Shown in pieces: positions 5,042 through 12,896 of a stretch of 14,335 nucleotides of DNA (position 1 is its first letter; the number at the start of each line of letters is the position of its first letter). Where the stretch lies: NCBI GenBank assembly GCA_043767985.1, contig JAYVKZ010000033.1:1-14335 (forward strand). Direction: 5' to 3'. The notes beneath the pieces are model-generated. The model searched no databases. It saw only the letters and a list, made by a program, of their open reading frames with translations, and was not told the DNA's origin. This DNA is from JAPOKJ01 sp043767985. Lineage in GTDB: Bacteria > Pseudomonadota > Gammaproteobacteria > Burkholderiales > Burkholderiaceae_E. A program made the position numbers and the translations under genes.

Positions 5042-7839
5042 GCCTCTGGAAGATTCATCAGCGCGGCGTGACCTTCCTCAAGCCGAGTACGCAAATCTAC
5101 AAACCTCAAAGAAAGCGCACGGCGATCTGGAAAGCGAACCAGTAGAGCCAGAGTGCGCGGTTGATTGAGCCAAGCAACCTTAAACATGCTTACTTCGCCA
5201 TCGCGACTCGTCAAGCGGATCCAACTGTCTTTGTTAATGGCATCGAGAGCCGCTTGCGGCGAAAGGTCAAGGCTCGCCTGCTCTGGCGGGCAATCGCTCA
5301 AATCCACCGCATTCATCACTTCGAACAACTGCGCACTATCGTCTTCGGTGAGCACCTTGTCGGGATCTTCGGCGCGCGCCTCGGGCGGTACAAGGGGGGT
5401 CGGCTCGACACGGACTGGTGGAGACGGTAAACGTGTGGTCGAATCGTGTGTGGTCAGCTCTGAGAGGATCGGACGATCAAAATTTTCACGCGTGGAGGCA
5501 GGTAGATCTTTTTCAAGGTCAAGGCTATCCAGGCGACTCACGACCCGTAAGTGGGTCGGAGCAACGAGCTCCCTCTCTAAATCCATGCGGCTGTCGAGGC
5601 TGCGCGAAACAGGATTCAAACGTGGGCTAGCAGCTTTCGATTTGGTTTTCGTTTTTGGAAACGGACTGGTATTCGCGGCAAAGCGTGGAATTGAAATAGG
5701 GCTCAGGCTTTCACCTAAGGTTTTGCCGCGCGCCTGAGCTTCCATTTCCCTCAGGGTTCCCGGCGTGCGATTTGTGGTTCGGGTGTCAACCAGGGTATCC
5801 AGAGTTTCGTCCAGCTTGGGAACCGACATTTGGGAGGTCTCGAGCGATTCTAGCTTCGAGGTCCGAGGTTCGCTGCGCCGACTGAGGCTGCGCCCGCCCA
5901 ACTGGTTCATTATCTCAGGTGGAATGACCACATCTTCGGGCCTGATCTGAGTTCTCGGCTTGGTGTTACTACGCTTTGACATTTTGCGTAGGTGCACTAA
6001 AAACAATTCGTCAAAAAACGCCTTTTGCTCCTCCTCTTTGGCTCCGACCCGCTTCACACCGTCAGTCAACAAACGAATCAAAGGCGGGATCTTCTCGGCC
6101 AATTCCTTACGGCTTTGCGTACGACGGTCATTATTTAAAGACCAAAGCAAGTCGTCCACCACTTGCATGGCCACTTTGTATTCGGCACTATCCTCACCGT
6201 CGCGTAGCGCGGCCGTTCTTAACTGACGTACCCAAACCGTGCTCAAGAAGTCTTTGACAGACTCTGGCACTTCGAACTGTGAGAATCGCTCATCCAAAGA
6301 ACGCGCAATATTATCGGTGACATTGCGTTCGCGCTCCTTGGAGGGACGGGCCGTGTAATCGCGCCGATTGGAGCGTTGTGGGGTCGACTCCAGAGCACTT
6401 CTTTCGCGAGCCACTTTCTCGACCAGTTGCGTCACACTTTTAGCGGCTTTTTGATACTCCTTGTCCACTTGAGCGGCCATCACCGCTGAGCGCGACTGCA
6501 AGGAACTTGTCACGATCTCCACTGCGCGAACCACCGTTTCGAGGCGGCGATGTAGCTCGCTGCCTCGGGTAATTTCACCCGCAAAGGCGGTCGAAATTGC
6601 GCCAAAATTTTCAATCAAATTGCGTAGAGACCGAACATCATCGGACAGGTAAGACGGGTCGAGCAGGCTCAGCGCAAGGGCGGGCTGTTGCAGCCGCCAA
6701 AACAGAGGCTTGACTGTTTCTGGCAGACGCGTCTCATCAACCACATAATCGAACATGGCGGCAACAACATCCAAGGTAGCAAGCTGTCCTGCGGCGGCTC
6801 CAGCAGTTTTCAAGCGTTGGCGATTCTTCGAGAAGAAGCCCGCTCTTGCCTGGCGACTATAGGGCATAAAGCCCACAGAGTGTGCAAAAGCGATGGCGTC
6901 ACGCTCGATCTCAACCACTGGTTGCAACACCGATGCATTAGCCAACCTGGGCATCTCAGATGCCTTAGCCAAGGGGCTTTTGCCAAGCCAGTCCGCAGCA
7001 TAGGCGGCTTGAGTCGTTTGTTCGGAACTTTTATTGGAGATCGCACTAACGGCGCCACTCTCGCCATCCGCCATCACCGTGTCTCTCGCAGGAGCAGGCG
7101 TCTGGGCACCTTCCGCAACACCGCTGACGCGAGCAGAATCAATCGCACTCACAGTCGCCTTGCTGTCAGACTTTTCAATGGTCAAACCAGGCACAGGGGC
7201 GACACCGGCCTCGATCATTTGGGTGATCAGTAAGCCAATCACCTTCGCGATCTCGGGTGCGAAAGCCCTCACGGTATAACCACGCAAAGCTGACTTCACA
7301 ATGCTCGAGTCTGACGGCGTATTCAAGGCTTGAATCAAAATCGAAGCGATCGATTTCGCGGCAAAGGGATTGATTTCTTCGTCTTTCCAGCTTTTCGGCG
7401 CAATTTCTGCGAGCATCTGTAAGTAGGCTGGATAATTCTCGCCAGACTCCGAAACAATTGCGCTCGAAAGATCCTGCGCGAGGATCTGAGTTTGTAGATC
7501 GTCCTCATCGAGTAACACAATGGCGCGCCGCTCGGAATCTTCAATCAAGCTGGCACGCGTACTGCGGGCCTTGCGTGAGGCCATCAGATCTGGCATCGCG
7601 CCAGCCGATGCTAGTCTTACGCGCAACATGGCCGAGGCCGAGAACAAGGCCTGCCGATCCCTCGGGCGGGTTTGGCGGTCGCCCATCGCTTCAAGTTGAT
7701 CGCAAACCTCGGGAATTCGCAAACGGGTAACGCGACTGAGCTCTTGCACCAATCGGTCTTCGACCTGATGGATCAGACTGCTGGGAGGTTGGATGGCCAT
7801 GTTGTCGTCGCGAGGGTTGTTAGGGTTTAGAGGGGGCAT
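5038..7839 (-). CDS. DUF1631 family protein, function unknown
   Basis: A large, 933-residue predicted cytosolic protein with no signal peptide or membrane segment. Residues about 25-215 and 305-480 are helix-rich. Residues 526-620 (VRQLRTAALRDGEDSAEYK, then DDLLWSLNN, IPPLIRLLTDGVKRVG, FFDELFLVHLRKM) match the conserved core pattern I know for DUF1631. A long, low-complexity linker rich in Ser, Arg, Thr and Pro spans about 640-830. A compact C-terminal module (about 868-930) has alternating strand-like segments around SWIRLTSRDGEVSMFKVAWL, also typical of DUF1631 ends. Some databases label such proteins thymidine phosphorylase, which nothing here supports. An AGGA lies 7 bases before the ATG at 7839; an in-frame ATG at 7800 lacks a Shine-Dalgarno. 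Its stop overlaps the ATPase stop in the palindrome TTAA. Confidence 0.72.
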   Translation of the reverse strand: MPPLNPNNPRDDNMAIQPPSSLIHQVEDRLVQELSRVTRLRIPEVCDQLEAMGDRQTRPRDRQALFSASAMLRVRLASAGAMPDLMASRKARSTRASLIEDSERRAIVLLDEDDLQTQILAQDLSSAIVSESGENYPAYLQMLAEIAPKSWKDEEINPFAAKSIASILIQALNTPSDSSIVKSALRGYTVRAFAPEIAKVIGLLITQMIEAGVAPVPGLTIEKSDSKATVSAIDSARVSGVAEGAQTPAPARDTVMADGESGAVSAISNKSSEQTTQAAYAADWLGKSPLAKASEMPRLANASVLQPVVEIERDAIAFAHSVGFMPYSRQARAGFFSKNRQRLKTAGAAAGQLATLDVVAAMFDYVVDETRLPETVKPLFWRLQQPALALSLLDPSYLSDDVRSLRNLIENFGAISTAFAGEITRGSELHRRLETVVRAVEIVTSSLQSRSAVMAAQVDKEYQKAAKSVTQLVEKVARERSALESTPQRSNRRDYTARPSKERERNVTDNIARSLDERFSQFEVPESVKDFLSTVWVRQLRTAALRDGEDSAEYKVAMQVVDDLLWSLNNDRRTQSRKELAEKIPPLIRLLTDGVKRVGAKEEEQKAFFDELFLVHLRKMSKRSNTKPRTQIRPEDVVIPPEIMNQLGGRSLSRRSEPRTSKLESLETSQMSVPKLDETLDTLVDTRTTNRTPGTLREMEAQARGKTLGESLSPISIPRFAANTSPFPKTKTKSKAASPRLNPVSRSLDSRMDLERELVAPTHLRVVSRLDSLDLEKDLPASTRENFDRPILSELTTHDSTTRLPSPPVRVEPTPLVPPEARAEDPDKVLTEDDSAQLFEVMNAVDLSDCPPEQASLDLSPQAALDAINKDSWIRLTSRDGEVSMFKVAWLNQPRTLALLVRFPDRRALSLRFVDLRTRLEEGHAALMNLPEA
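5491..5601 (-). repeat. Imperfect repeat in the linker of the DUF1631 protein
   Basis: Residues 747-762 (SLDSRMDLERELVAPT) and 768-783 (SRLDSLDLEKDLPAST) are two diverged copies of a pattern of the form LDS-x-DLE-(R/K)-(E/D)-L-x-A-x-T, separated by a few residues. The copies sit in the otherwise low-complexity Ser/Arg-rich linker. They could be short amphipathic interaction motifs. The duplication is visible directly; the function is unknown. Confidence 0.5.
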
Positions 7840-8038
7840 GGCGCCATCCTAGCGGAGAAGCTCTAGGGCTTTTGTGACAAAGGTCTCGGTGCTTCACCAT
7901 TTAGGAAGCTATTTCGACCGCTGGGGGGCGCGATCATCACTCGAGGCTGGGATTCCACAGTTTTTAAAACTGCCAACCCGAACTTTTGATCTCGGTGTAC
8001 ACTGATTTTTCAAACAAAAAGCACACGGTGGGGAGAGG
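7840..8038. promoter_or_regulatory. Divergent promoter region between DUF1631 gene and liv operon
   Basis: These 199 bases separate two divergently read genes. They contain a perfect 15-base palindrome at 7958-7972. An AT-rich part (8003-8021) precedes the first liv gene. TACACT at 7998-8003 is a possible -10 for the liv operon, but no matching -35 was found. Nothing recognisable was seen for the DUF1631 promoter except the AGGA ribosome-binding site close to its start. Confidence 0.4.
7958..7972. promoter_or_regulatory. Perfect 7-1-7 palindrome, candidate operator upstream of livG
   Basis: CAGTTTT-T-AAAACTG is an exact inverted repeat with a single central base, ending 66 bases before the upstream livG start. 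It is the size and symmetry of a dimeric repressor site and lies near the predicted promoter. No U-tract follows and the stem has no real loop, so it is not a terminator. A TetR-family gene lies at the far end of the operon, but no link is shown. Confidence 0.4.
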
Positions 8039-8869
8039 ATGACAATACCCAATGAAACGACGGGCGCGAGCCCGATGCGAAATGCGCAATCTACAGGAGT
8101 GCCAATGCTTTCTGTAGAGGGCGTCACAGTCCGATTTGGCGGAATTCTCGCTTTGGACGACGTCTCGTTCGAGATTATGACCGGGCAAATTTGCGGCTTG
8201 ATCGGCCCGAATGGGGCGGGGAAAACCACCCTCTTTAACTGCCTCTCACGTCTTTACGACTGCAACCCAGGAAAGATTCGCTACCAAGGCACCGAGCTCA
8301 CTGCTTTGCCGCGTGGCCAAATCGCCGGGCTTGGCATTGGCCGAACCTTTCAAAATCTTGCGCTGTTTAAAACAATGTCAGTGCTGGACAATGTGGCGGT
8401 CGGCCGACACTGTCGCACCACGAGCGGCTTCCTCGCCAATGCACTTCGCTTTGGCTCGGTGGCGACCGAGGAAGCAAGCTCCATGGCGAAGGCCGAAGAA
8501 ATGGTCGACTTGCTGGATCTACGCGCGGTCGCCCATCTACGCGTCTCTGACCTTCCCTTCGGGACACAAAAAAGGGTGGAATTTGCGCGGGCCTTAGCCG
8601 CCGAGCCAAGCCTTTTGCTTCTTGACGAACCTGCCGCGGGCCTTAACCATCAAGAGGTCTCCGAACTAGGCGGTCTTATTCGGCGGATTCGAGATCACCT
8701 CAACATCACCGTCTTGCTGGTTGAGCACCATATGAGCATGGTGATGAGCATCTCAGACAAGGTTGTCGCCTTGAATTTTGGTCGCAAAATTGCCGATGGC
8801 TCGCCTGCCGAGGTACAGGCCAATCGCGACGTCATTCAGGCTTACCTTGGCACGGAGGCAACGACATGA
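8039..8869 (+). CDS. livG: Liv-type ABC transporter ATP-binding protein LivG
   Basis: One of the two cytosolic ATPases of a branched-chain-amino-acid/amide-type importer. In the 276-residue version: Walker A GPNGAGKTT at 56-64, Q-loop Q105 (GRTFQNLALF), a signature of the form LPFGTQKRVEF at 172-182, Walker B LLLLDEP ending D196-E197, and switch H230 in VEHHM. The LP(F/Y)GxQ signature instead of LSGGQ is normal for LivG. Two starts compete. The ATG at 8039 has GGGGAGAGG directly before it. The ATG at 8105 (residue 23) has AGGAG at ideal spacing and would give 254 residues, the usual LivG length, with the first 22 residues low in similarity to the fold. I favour 8105 slightly but give the longer frame. 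Its end overlaps livF by ATGA, indicating translational coupling. Confidence 0.92.
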   Translation: MTIPNETTGASPMRNAQSTGVPMLSVEGVTVRFGGILALDDVSFEIMTGQICGLIGPNGAGKTTLFNCLSRLYDCNPGKIRYQGTELTALPRGQIAGLGIGRTFQNLALFKTMSVLDNVAVGRHCRTTSGFLANALRFGSVATEEASSMAKAEEMVDLLDLRAVAHLRVSDLPFGTQKRVEFARALAAEPSLLLLDEPAAGLNHQEVSELGGLIRRIRDHLNITVLLVEHHMSMVMSISDKVVALNFGRKIADGSPAEVQANRDVIQAYLGTEATT

Positions 8870-9582
8870 GTATCTTATTAGAAGCTAAAAACCTCTCGGC
8901 AGCTTACGGCCTCACTAAAGTGCTTCATGGCTTGAATTTCAGCATTGCTGAGGGCTCAATTACCACTTTGCTAGGTGCCAACGGAGCCGGAAAAACAACG
9001 ACGCTACGTGCCATTTGCCAAATGATGGTCAAGACTCAAGGTGAAATTTTATTCGAAGGCAAGCCCATCCATACCAAGGCCACCGAGGATATTGTGCGGC
9101 TGGGGGTGGCTCATGTGCCTGACGGGCGCGGCACCTTTGTCAACCTCAGCACGGAGGAAAACCTTCGTCTGGGTGCCTATACGCGTAAAAACAAAGCCGA
9201 AGTGGATGTGGACTTTGAGCGCATTTACTCTTACTTCCCACGCCTGAAAGAACGCCGTCTTCAGCAAGCTGGAACGCTTTCTGGTGGTGAACAGCAGATG
9301 CTTGCAGTGTCGCGAGCCCTGATGCTTCGTCCCAAGCTCCTTTTACTCGACGAGCCCTCCTTTGGCTTGGCCCCGCTCATTGTCAAGGAAATTTTTGGCA
9401 TCATGAAAACCATCAACGAAAAAGAGAAGGTCTCAATTTTGCTGGTGGAACAAAACGCTGCCATGGCACTGGAGCTGGCCGACTCGGCCTACCTCATTGA
9501 AACCGGTAACGTCGTGATTAGCGGCCCAGCCGCAGAGATCAAGCAAAACGATGCGGTACGTCGCTCGTATCTCGGTCATTAA
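8866..9582 (+). CDS. livF: Liv-type ABC transporter ATP-binding protein LivF
   Basis: The second ATPase of the importer, 238 residues, full length for LivF. It has Walker A GANGAGKTT at 37-45, the LivF-typical block VAHVPDGRGTFVNLSTEENL at 81-100, signature LSGGEQ at 138-143, Walker B LLLLDEP ending D162-E163, and VEQNAAMALELAD at 194-206, where E195-Q196 replaces the switch histidine region as usual in this subfamily. It starts within the last codons of livG (ATGA overlap), so the two ATPases are translated together and probably pair as a heterodimer. A 39-base gap follows before livH. The ligand cannot be inferred from this subunit. Confidence 0.93.
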   Translation: MSILLEAKNLSAAYGLTKVLHGLNFSIAEGSITTLLGANGAGKTTTLRAICQMMVKTQGEILFEGKPIHTKATEDIVRLGVAHVPDGRGTFVNLSTEENLRLGAYTRKNKAEVDVDFERIYSYFPRLKERRLQQAGTLSGGEQQMLAVSRALMLRPKLLLLDEPSFGLAPLIVKEIFGIMKTINEKEKVSILLVEQNAAMALELADSAYLIETGNVVISGPAAEIKQNDAVRRSYLGH

Positions 9583-9621
9583 TCAAACCTTATCCTACAA
9601 ACTTCCTTCGGAACGGCACCC

Positions 9622-10494
9622 ATGGACGCATTTTTGCATCAAGTTTTGGCGGGTTTAGCAACTGGCGGTATCTACGCTAGTGTTGCCCTCGCATTGGTAA
9701 TGATTTATCAAGCCACGCATCACATTAATTTTGCGCAAGGGGAGATGGCGATGTTCTCGACCTATCTCGCTTGGGCAATGATTGAAGCGGGCTTTCCCTA
9801 CTGGGTAGCGTTTTTTCTCACGGTCATGTTGGCGTTTATGCTCGGCGCGGCGATTGAACGCTTCATCGTCCGGCACGTGGACAGCAACTCGGTACTCTCG
9901 GTCGTGGTGGTCTTTATTGGCCTATTGGTGATCCTTAATAGCATGGCCGGCTGGATTTTTTCCCACACCATCAAGAGCTTTCCAAGCCCCTTCCCCAAGG
10001 AGGCCTTGTTCGGAAACACATGGATCTCCTCTCACGATTTGGGGGCGACCTGTGTCACCCTGGTGGTACTCCTCATCCTCTTCGTCTTCTTTAGATACAC
10101 CTCGCTTGGGTTGGCAATGCGCGCTGCCGCGCAAAACCCCGTCTCCAGTCGTTTGGTGGGTATTCGCGTCGGCTGGATGTTGGCTCTCGGATGGGGTCTA
10201 GCCGGTGCCGTCGGCTCGATTGCCGGCATGATGGTGGCACCGATTGTGTTTCTCGACCCCAACATGATGTCGGGCATTTTGCTCTACGCATTCGCTGGCG
10301 CCTTGGTGGGTGGCATTGACAATCCTCTAGGCGCTGTGATCGGCGGCTTTATTGTCGGTGTGCTTGAAAACGTGCTCGGCGCTTTCGTTATTGGCAATGA
10401 ACTCAAATTAACCGTGGCGCTAGTCCTCATTATCGGTGTGCTCACTGTCAAGCCCTCCGGCCTGATGGGCAAAGTCCACGTTACCCGGGTGTAA
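9622..10494 (+). CDS. livH: Liv-type ABC transporter permease LivH
   Basis: A 290-residue inner-membrane permease with about eight hydrophobic segments. The N-terminal block GLATGGIYASVALALVMIYQ followed by HHINFAQGEMAMF (11-46) is the hallmark of LivH. The cytosolic coupling loop is around 160-187 (SLGLAMRAAAQNPVSSRLVG), followed by the glycine-rich segment 190-205. Length is normal for the family. The ribosome-binding site is weak (a GGA about 10 bases before the ATG). It is followed after 4 bases by livM. Together with LivM it forms the transmembrane channel served by LivG and LivF. Confidence 0.93.
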   Translation: MDAFLHQVLAGLATGGIYASVALALVMIYQATHHINFAQGEMAMFSTYLAWAMIEAGFPYWVAFFLTVMLAFMLGAAIERFIVRHVDSNSVLSVVVVFIGLLVILNSMAGWIFSHTIKSFPSPFPKEALFGNTWISSHDLGATCVTLVVLLILFVFFRYTSLGLAMRAAAQNPVSSRLVGIRVGWMLALGWGLAGAVGSIAGMMVAPIVFLDPNMMSGILLYAFAGALVGGIDNPLGAVIGGFIVGVLENVLGAFVIGNELKLTVALVLIIGVLTVKPSGLMGKVHVTRV

Positions 10495-10498
10495 GGCA

Positions 10499-11509
10499 AT
10501 GAAGAAGAACTCTCTAATACTCTGGTTCGTTTTAGCCATCGTCGTTTTGGCGGTGCCGTTCGTCTTACCCAATTATCAAATCTTTCAGCTCACATTGGTA
10601 ATGGTGTACGCCATTGCCCTGCTGGGCCTGAACATGCTGACCGGCTACAACGGACAAATCTCACTAGGCCACGGCGCCTTCTATGCGATTGGGGCCTACA
10701 CTGCGGCCATCATGATGGACAAAATGGGCGCACCTTATTGGATCACACTGCCTGTGGCGGGCTTCGTTTGCCTGGTGGCTGGATTCCTGTTCGGCCTGCC
10801 CGCCTTGCGTCTGGAAGGACATTATCTCGCGCTCGCGACCTTTGCCCTGGCCGTGGCCCTTCCCCAACTGTTGAAGTACAAACATCTGGAGCAGTGGACC
10901 GGTGGCGTGCAAGGCATCGTTATTACCAAGCCCGATGCGCCCTTTGGCATACCTTTGAATCAGGACCAGTGGCTGTACTTCTTTTCACTTATCGTGTTGC
11001 TTTTTATGTTCTGGCTAGGCTGGAATATCTTGCGAGGCCGAATCGGACGCGCCATGCTGGCGATTCGCGATCACCCTATCGCAGCGGCCGCCATGGGTAT
11101 CGACAACGCCATGTACAAATCGCTCACTTTTGGAATTTCCGCGATGTTCACAGGCGTGGCTGGCGCCATGGGGGCGATTGCCATCCAGTTCGTGGCGCCG
11201 GATAGTTTCTCAGTATTTCTGTCGATCACCCTACTGGTCGGTATTGTCATTGGTGGCCTGGCTTCAATTTCAGGAGCCATCTTTGGCGCCTTCTTTATCC
11301 AGTTTATTCCCAACATTGCCGACAAAATTTCCAAATCTGCGCCTTGGGCGATCTACGGTATTTTCCTAATCTTGTGTATGTATTTCCTGCCTTACGGTGT
11401 CGTGGGCGCGATTCGTATGCTGCGTGCACGCTTTGCCGCCCGGCGCGTTAATCCAAACAAGGCGTCACCTTCCCAGAGCGTTAAATCTACAAGTGCGTCG
11501 CCTTCCTAA
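10499..11509 (+). CDS. livM: Liv-type ABC transporter permease LivM
   Basis: A 336-residue inner-membrane permease. The block LGLNMLTGYNGQISLGHGAF (42-61) is diagnostic of LivM, and the coupling loop RIGRAMLAIRDHPIAAAAMG lies at 181-200. About eight to nine hydrophobic segments are visible. The protein ends in a cytosolic tail (about 308-336) that is first basic and then Ser/Lys-rich and looks disordered. The ATG is only 4 bases after the livH stop, with an AAGG that overlaps that stop, so translation is probably coupled. A 59-base gap separates it from livK. Confidence 0.93.
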   Translation: MKKNSLILWFVLAIVVLAVPFVLPNYQIFQLTLVMVYAIALLGLNMLTGYNGQISLGHGAFYAIGAYTAAIMMDKMGAPYWITLPVAGFVCLVAGFLFGLPALRLEGHYLALATFALAVALPQLLKYKHLEQWTGGVQGIVITKPDAPFGIPLNQDQWLYFFSLIVLLFMFWLGWNILRGRIGRAMLAIRDHPIAAAAMGIDNAMYKSLTFGISAMFTGVAGAMGAIAIQFVAPDSFSVFLSITLLVGIVIGGLASISGAIFGAFFIQFIPNIADKISKSAPWAIYGIFLILCMYFLPYGVVGAIRMLRARFAARRVNPNKASPSQSVKSTSASPS

Positions 11510-11529
11510 GAACGCTCACCGTTATTTAT

Positions 11530-11548
11530 TTGCCTTAACTTGCCTTAA
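11530..11548 (+). repeat. Tandem 9-base direct repeat upstream of livK
   Basis: TTGCCTTAA occurs twice, at 11530-11538 and 11540-11548, with a 10-base period, one turn of the DNA helix. It lies in the livM-livK gap just before the livK ribosome-binding site. It might bind a regulator or affect the mRNA, but such a short repeat can occur by chance. Confidence 0.4.
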
Positions 11549-11568
11549 ATCCTATCGAGGAGACTTGA

Positions 11569-12819
11569 ATGAAGAGAGAACTAACCCCTTCCCAAACGAC
11601 CAAGCGCCAGGCACTAAAAATGTCCTCTGCGCTAGCGGCTTCCGTTGCCTTAGGCGGTACCGCCAGCCGGGCCTTCGCCCAAAAGAAATATGATCCAGGT
11701 GCAACCGACAAGCTCATCAAGTTCGGCCAAACCATGCCGTACAGCGGCCCCGCCTCTGCGTACGCCACCATTGGAAAGTGCGAAGCCGCGTACTTCAACA
11801 TGATTAACGAGCAAGGCGGCATTAATGGCCGTAAGCTTGAGTTCATCAGCTTGGACGATGGTTACGCGCCACCAAAAACAGTGGAAATGACTCGTAAGTT
11901 GGTCGAACAGGACGAAGTGCTGTTCATTTATGGCATGCTCGGGACACCACCCAATAGCGCGGTGCACAAATATCTCAATGGCAAGAAAATTCCCCATATT
12001 TTTCTGGCCACCGGCGCCAGCAAATGGAACGACCCGAAGAACCATCCCTGGACGATTGGCTGGCAGCCCAACTACCAGAGTGAATCGAAGGTCTATGCGG
12101 CTCATTTGCTCAAAAACACGCCGAACGCCAAAATCGCCATCCTCTATCAAAACGATGACTACGGCAAGGATTACTTAAAAGGCTTTAAAGACGGCTTAGG
12201 CGACAAGGCCAAAGCAATGATCGTGTCTGAGGTCAGCTATGAGGTGACCGATCCCACCATCGACTCACAAATCGTGACCCTTAAAGGTAGCGGTGCCGAC
12301 GTGTTCTTCAATATCACCACGCCGAAATTCGCAGCGCAAGCCATTCGCAAAGTGGCCGATATTGGTTGGAAGGTCACGCACTATCTGAACCAAGTCTCCG
12401 CATCTATCGGTTCCGTGCTCACCCCAGCCGGTCTCGACAAATCCGCAGGCTTGATTTCGATGCAGTATCTTAAGGATCCAAACGACAAGAAATGGGCGAA
12501 CGACCCAGGCCTGAAAGAGTGGTTGGCCTTCATGAAGAAGTACTACCCAACGGGTGACTTGGTGGACGCCTCCAATGTGTACGGCTATTGCTCAGCCCAA
12601 ACCTTGGTGCACACCTTGAAAGCCTGCGGCGACGACTTAACCCGCGCCAACGTGATGAAGCAGGCCACGAACATCAAGAACCTGCAATTGTCCATGGCCA
12701 TTCCAGGCGTCGTCATCAGTACTACACCTGACGACTTTGCACCCTTCCAGTCCATGCAATTGACTAAGTTTGATGGCAAACAATGGGTTGACTTTGGCGA
12801 CGTGATTAACGTTCGCTAA
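11569..12819 (+). CDS. livK: Liv-type ABC transporter substrate-binding protein (LivK-like)
   Basis: A 416-residue periplasmic ligand-binding protein of the Peripla_BP_6 (type I) fold. Residues 1-37 are a signal peptide: a TTKRQALK stretch at 10-17 resembling a Tat motif with Lys-Arg, a hydrophobic core (19-31), and a likely cut after A35-F-A37. The mature part opens with the family pattern IKFGQTMPYSGPAS, then INEQGGINGRKLEF and TRKLVEQDEVLFIYG. Lobe 2 includes IAILYQNDDYGKDYLKGF. The length is somewhat above E. coli LivK (about 370). A strong GAGGAG lies 6 bases before the ATG, much better than for the permeases, which fits the need for excess binding protein. The ligand may be an amino acid, an amide, or an aromatic or aliphatic acid; the sequence does not decide. 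A terminator follows. Confidence 0.9.
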   Translation: MKRELTPSQTTKRQALKMSSALAASVALGGTASRAFAQKKYDPGATDKLIKFGQTMPYSGPASAYATIGKCEAAYFNMINEQGGINGRKLEFISLDDGYAPPKTVEMTRKLVEQDEVLFIYGMLGTPPNSAVHKYLNGKKIPHIFLATGASKWNDPKNHPWTIGWQPNYQSESKVYAAHLLKNTPNAKIAILYQNDDYGKDYLKGFKDGLGDKAKAMIVSEVSYEVTDPTIDSQIVTLKGSGADVFFNITTPKFAAQAIRKVADIGWKVTHYLNQVSASIGSVLTPAGLDKSAGLISMQYLKDPNDKKWANDPGLKEWLAFMKKYYPTGDLVDASNVYGYCSAQTLVHTLKACGDDLTRANVMKQATNIKNLQLSMAIPGVVISTTPDDFAPFQSMQLTKFDGKQWVDFGDVINVR

Positions 12820-12834
12820 TCAACACTAACCATG

Positions 12835-12867
12835 AAAAGGGCCCGAAGCAATTCGGGCCCTTTTTTT
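12835..12867 (+). terminator. Rho-independent terminator after livK
   Basis: A perfect 13-base-pair stem (12835-12847 with 12852-12864) closes on a GCAA tetraloop of the stable GNRA class. The G/C-rich core is GGGCCCG, and the stem runs into seven T residues (12861-12867). It starts 15 bases after the livK stop. On the minus strand the stem is followed by only four T residues, so it may also stop the convergent propeller-lipoprotein gene, but more weakly. Confidence 0.95.
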
Positions 12868-12896
12868 ATTTCTTTTGACCGATAGGAGGCGCCGCT

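Noticed and set aside
5165..5737. Long plus-strand open frame (190 codons) antisense to the DUF1631 gene
   Set aside because: Its composition is a Ser/Arg/Leu mirror of the linker on the opposite strand; there is no domain pattern or ribosome-binding site. It is an antisense shadow of a well-supported gene.
6688..7233. Second long plus-strand open frame (181 codons) antisense to the DUF1631 gene
   Set aside because: Low-order composition rich in His, Arg and Gly with no recognisable domain; explained by codon bias of the gene on the other strand.
11650..12150. Antisense open frame of 166 codons within livK
   Set aside because: livK is strongly supported by domain pattern, signal peptide and ribosome-binding site; the antisense frame has no motif.
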